7,602 bases of DNA from Chryseobacterium sp. UBA6632 (GTDB lineage: Bacteria > Bacteroidota > Bacteroidia > Flavobacteriales > Weeksellaceae): NCBI GenBank assembly GCA_002455915.1, contig DKLU01000315.1, positions 5,378 to 12,979 on the forward strand, given 5' to 3'. A model generated the notes under the pieces. That model saw only the letters and a program-made list of their open reading frames with translations. It did no database searches and had not been told where the DNA came from. Positions 5,586 to 7,602 of this stretch are shown piece after piece. Made by a program: the position numbers and the translations under genes. The first letter of the stretch is position 1; the number at the start of each line of letters is the position of its first letter.

Positions 5586-7602
5586 ATGTCATTACATTTT
5601 AATCCGCGAGATATTACCTGGCTTGCCTTTAACGAGAGGGTTTTGCAGGAGGCTATGGACGAAAAAGTTCCGTTGCATTTAAGAATCAGATTTTTGGGAA
5701 TATTCTCCAACAATTTAGACGAATTTTTCAGAGTGCGGGTTGCAGGATTAAAACGTGCGATGGATTTTAAGGAAAAAGTAATCGCTGAATCATTTTATCA
5801 GCCGCCTTCCAAGATCCTTCAGAAAATTAATGACATTGTGATCAGTCAGCAGCAGAATTTCGATAAAACCTGGAAAAAAATCCAGAGCGAAATGGCTGAG
5901 CATAAGGTTTATATTAAAACTTCAAAAAACTTAACGGCAAAACAGAAAGAGTTTGTAAGAACTTATTTTGATGAAGTGGTGGAATCTAATGTGATCCCGA
6001 TTTTACTTCACGAAAACACGCCAATGCCTTATTACAGAGACAAAAGTCTTTATTTGGGCGTGGCGATGAGGAAAAAAGACTGGCAATATTCCAGCAATTA
6101 TGCGATTATTGAAATTCCGTCGCGTTTTGTCGGGCGATTTGTTTTGCTTCCAACCGAAGATCCAGAAGAGAAAAACGTGATGCTTCTGGAAGATGTGATT
6201 ACTTTTAATCTTCCGCATATTTTTTCCTATTTTGGATATGATGAATTTTCAGCTAATGCTTTTAAAGTCACGAAAGATGCAGAAATGGATCTTGACAATG
6301 ATATCAGAACCAATTTCGCAGAAAAAATTGAAAAAGGTTTAAAAAACCGAAGAAAAGGAAAACCGACGCGTTTCGTTTTCGATAAAGATATGGATAAAGC
6401 TTTGCTTGAATTGCTTATCCGAAAATTAAATTTAACAAAAAAAGACAGCATAATTCCGGGGGGAAAAATTCATAATTTTAAGCATTTCATGGATTTTCCT
6501 GATGTTTTTGAAAAATATGAACGTCCTGTTGAAAGAACTTCTTTCACACATCCTGCCTTTGAACATGGAGAGAGAGTAACCGATGTTATTTTAAAACACG
6601 ATGTTTTGCTCACTTTTCCTTATCATAAGTACAATCCGGTGATTGATCTTCTTCGGGAAGCGGCGATGGATCCTGATGTAAAATCGATTCAGATCACGGC
6701 GTATCGTTTAGCAAGCAATTCAAAAATCAGCAATGCGTTGATCTATGCGGCTAGAAATGGTAAAGAAGTAACGGTGATGCTGGAACTTCAGGCAAGATTT
6801 GATGAAGAATCTAATTTGGAGTGGAAAGAAATGTTCGAGCCAGAAGGAATTACGGTTTTAATCGGTCTTCCGGAGAAAAAAGTTCATGCTAAATTGTGTA
6901 TCATTAAAAAGAGAGCTCATAATAAAACCATACAGTATGGTTTTGTGAGTACCGGAAATTTTAATGAAAAAACTGCCCGTATTTATGGCGATCATTTGAT
7001 TATGACTTCTGACCGAGGCATTATGGCAGACATTAATAAAGTCTTCAATGTATTAAAAAAACCGAAAGAAGATTACCTTCCGGTTTTGAAAACTTGTAAA
7101 AATTTATTAGTTTGCCCACAATTCATGCGTGAAAAGATCGTTCACCATATCGATAAAGAGATTGAAGAAGCCAAAGCCGGAAGAAAAGCAGAGATGATTA
7201 TCAAGGCTAATTCTGTAAGCGACAGAGCTTTGATCGAAAAATTATACGAAGCAGCTATGGCCGGAGTGGTGGTAAAAATGATTGTGAGAGGAATTTACTG
7301 TGCCGTAAACCAAAAAGAGTTTAAGGAAAAAATAAAGGCCATTAGCATTGTTGACGAGTATCTGGAACACGCGAGAGTGATGTATTTCTACAACAAAGGT
7401 TCTGAAGATATGTATATTTCTTCCGCCGACTGGATGACGAGAAATTTGGATTACAGAATTGAAGCTGCTGCCAAAATAACAGATAAAAATCTTAAAAAAG
7501 AACTGAAAGATATTCTGGATATTCAGCTTCATGATAATGTAAAAGCCCGTATTTTAGATAAAAAACTGAGCAACGAATACATCAGCAACGACAAAGAAAA
7601 AT
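5586..7602 (+). CDS. ppk1: Polyphosphate kinase PPK1, extreme 3' end outside window
   Basis: An open frame of 672 codons runs to the right edge without a stop. Bacterial PPK1 is usually about 690 residues, so at most a short tail is missing. PPK1 reversibly moves the gamma-phosphate of ATP onto inorganic polyphosphate through a phosphohistidine. The N-terminal domain begins ITWLAFNERVLQEA (10-23) and continues with FLGIFSNNLDEFFRVRVAGL (36-55). The phospholipase-D-like catalytic half has FPYHKYNPVIDLLREAA (344-360), AYRLA (372-376, Arg374), LELQARFDEE (399-408, Arg404) and KKVHAKL (431-437). His434 corresponds to the autophosphorylated His435 of E. coli, and His595 in YLEHARV (592-598) to the second catalytic His592. 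DMYISSADWMTRNLDYRIE (608-626) is the usual C-terminal block. The stretch before EHARV (569-590) departs from the common proteobacterial RGICCL-PG form, which I take as a lineage feature. The start at 5586 gives the expected N-terminus. The gene is divergent from the metalloprotease gene. Confidence 0.97.
   Translation, partial: MSLHFNPRDITWLAFNERVLQEAMDEKVPLHLRIRFLGIFSNNLDEFFRVRVAGLKRAMDFKEKVIAESFYQPPSKILQKINDIVISQQQNFDKTWKKIQSEMAEHKVYIKTSKNLTAKQKEFVRTYFDEVVESNVIPILLHENTPMPYYRDKSLYLGVAMRKKDWQYSSNYAIIEIPSRFVGRFVLLPTEDPEEKNVMLLEDVITFNLPHIFSYFGYDEFSANAFKVTKDAEMDLDNDIRTNFAEKIEKGLKNRRKGKPTRFVFDKDMDKALLELLIRKLNLTKKDSIIPGGKIHNFKHFMDFPDVFEKYERPVERTSFTHPAFEHGERVTDVILKHDVLLTFPYHKYNPVIDLLREAAMDPDVKSIQITAYRLASNSKISNALIYAARNGKEVTVMLELQARFDEESNLEWKEMFEPEGITVLIGLPEKKVHAKLCIIKKRAHNKTIQYGFVSTGNFNEKTARIYGDHLIMTSDRGIMADINKVFNVLKKPKEDYLPVLKTCKNLLVCPQFMREKIVHHIDKEIEEAKAGRKAEMIIKANSVSDRALIEKLYEAAMAGVVVKMIVRGIYCAVNQKEFKEKIKAISIVDEYLEHARVMYFYNKGSEDMYISSADWMTRNLDYRIEAAAKITDKNLKKELKDILDIQLHDNVKARILDKKLSNEYISNDKEK

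Noticed and set aside
6003..7532. Three minus-strand open frames of 71-96 codons
   Set aside because: They are antisense to ppk1, which is unmistakable and reads through the whole stretch.
1..7602. CRISPR arrays, tRNA or rRNA genes, insertion sequences, phage or defence genes
   Set aside because: No regularly spaced long repeats, RNA gene signatures, transposase or integrase frames were seen; the coding space is filled by five ordinary chromosomal genes.

Overview
The window looks like a chromosomal segment from a Flavobacteriia-type Bacteroidota, most like Chryseobacterium or its relatives in Weeksellaceae. Four things point that way: AT-rich spacers, no Shine-Dalgarno-like sequences before the starts, two sequences matching the Bacteroidota -7 promoter box (TAnnTTTG), and a secreted protease with a type IX secretion (T9SS) C-terminal sorting domain. 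The genus is inferred from protein character, not from a database search.

Layout. The minus strand (1-5292) carries, in transcription order from the right, a T9SS-exported M43-type zinc metalloprotease (4078-5292), dnaK (2029-3924), and a two-gene unit, mesX (DUF1852, 637-1635) followed by mesD (3'-truncated by the window edge, 1-606). The plus strand carries ppk1, polyphosphate kinase (5586 to the right edge, missing at most its last few codons), divergent from the protease. The protease and dnaK each end in an intrinsic terminator whose stem is fully paired, with one U.G wobble, only in the minus-strand RNA. They therefore look like separate transcription units. mesX and mesD are 30 bp apart and should be co-transcribed.

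The most interesting content is the mesX-mesD pair. MesD is a 'core' methionine synthase, related to the C-terminal catalytic half of MetE but without the folate-binding N-terminal half. Published genetics on this family show that it needs neither methyl-folate nor cobalamin, and instead needs DUF1852 (MesX) and oxygen. The pair is therefore an aerobic route for the last step of methionine synthesis with, to my knowledge, an unsettled methyl donor. It is a described system rather than a new one. The AT-rich 390 bp region upstream of mesX contains three TATTCT repeats spaced 30 and 40 bp apart, two of them inside short dyads, which may be a regulatory array.

The other genes are housekeeping or secretory: DnaK in protein folding, PPK1 in polyphosphate synthesis, and the protease outside the cell or on its surface. 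No RNA genes, CRISPR arrays, insertion sequences or attachment sites were seen.
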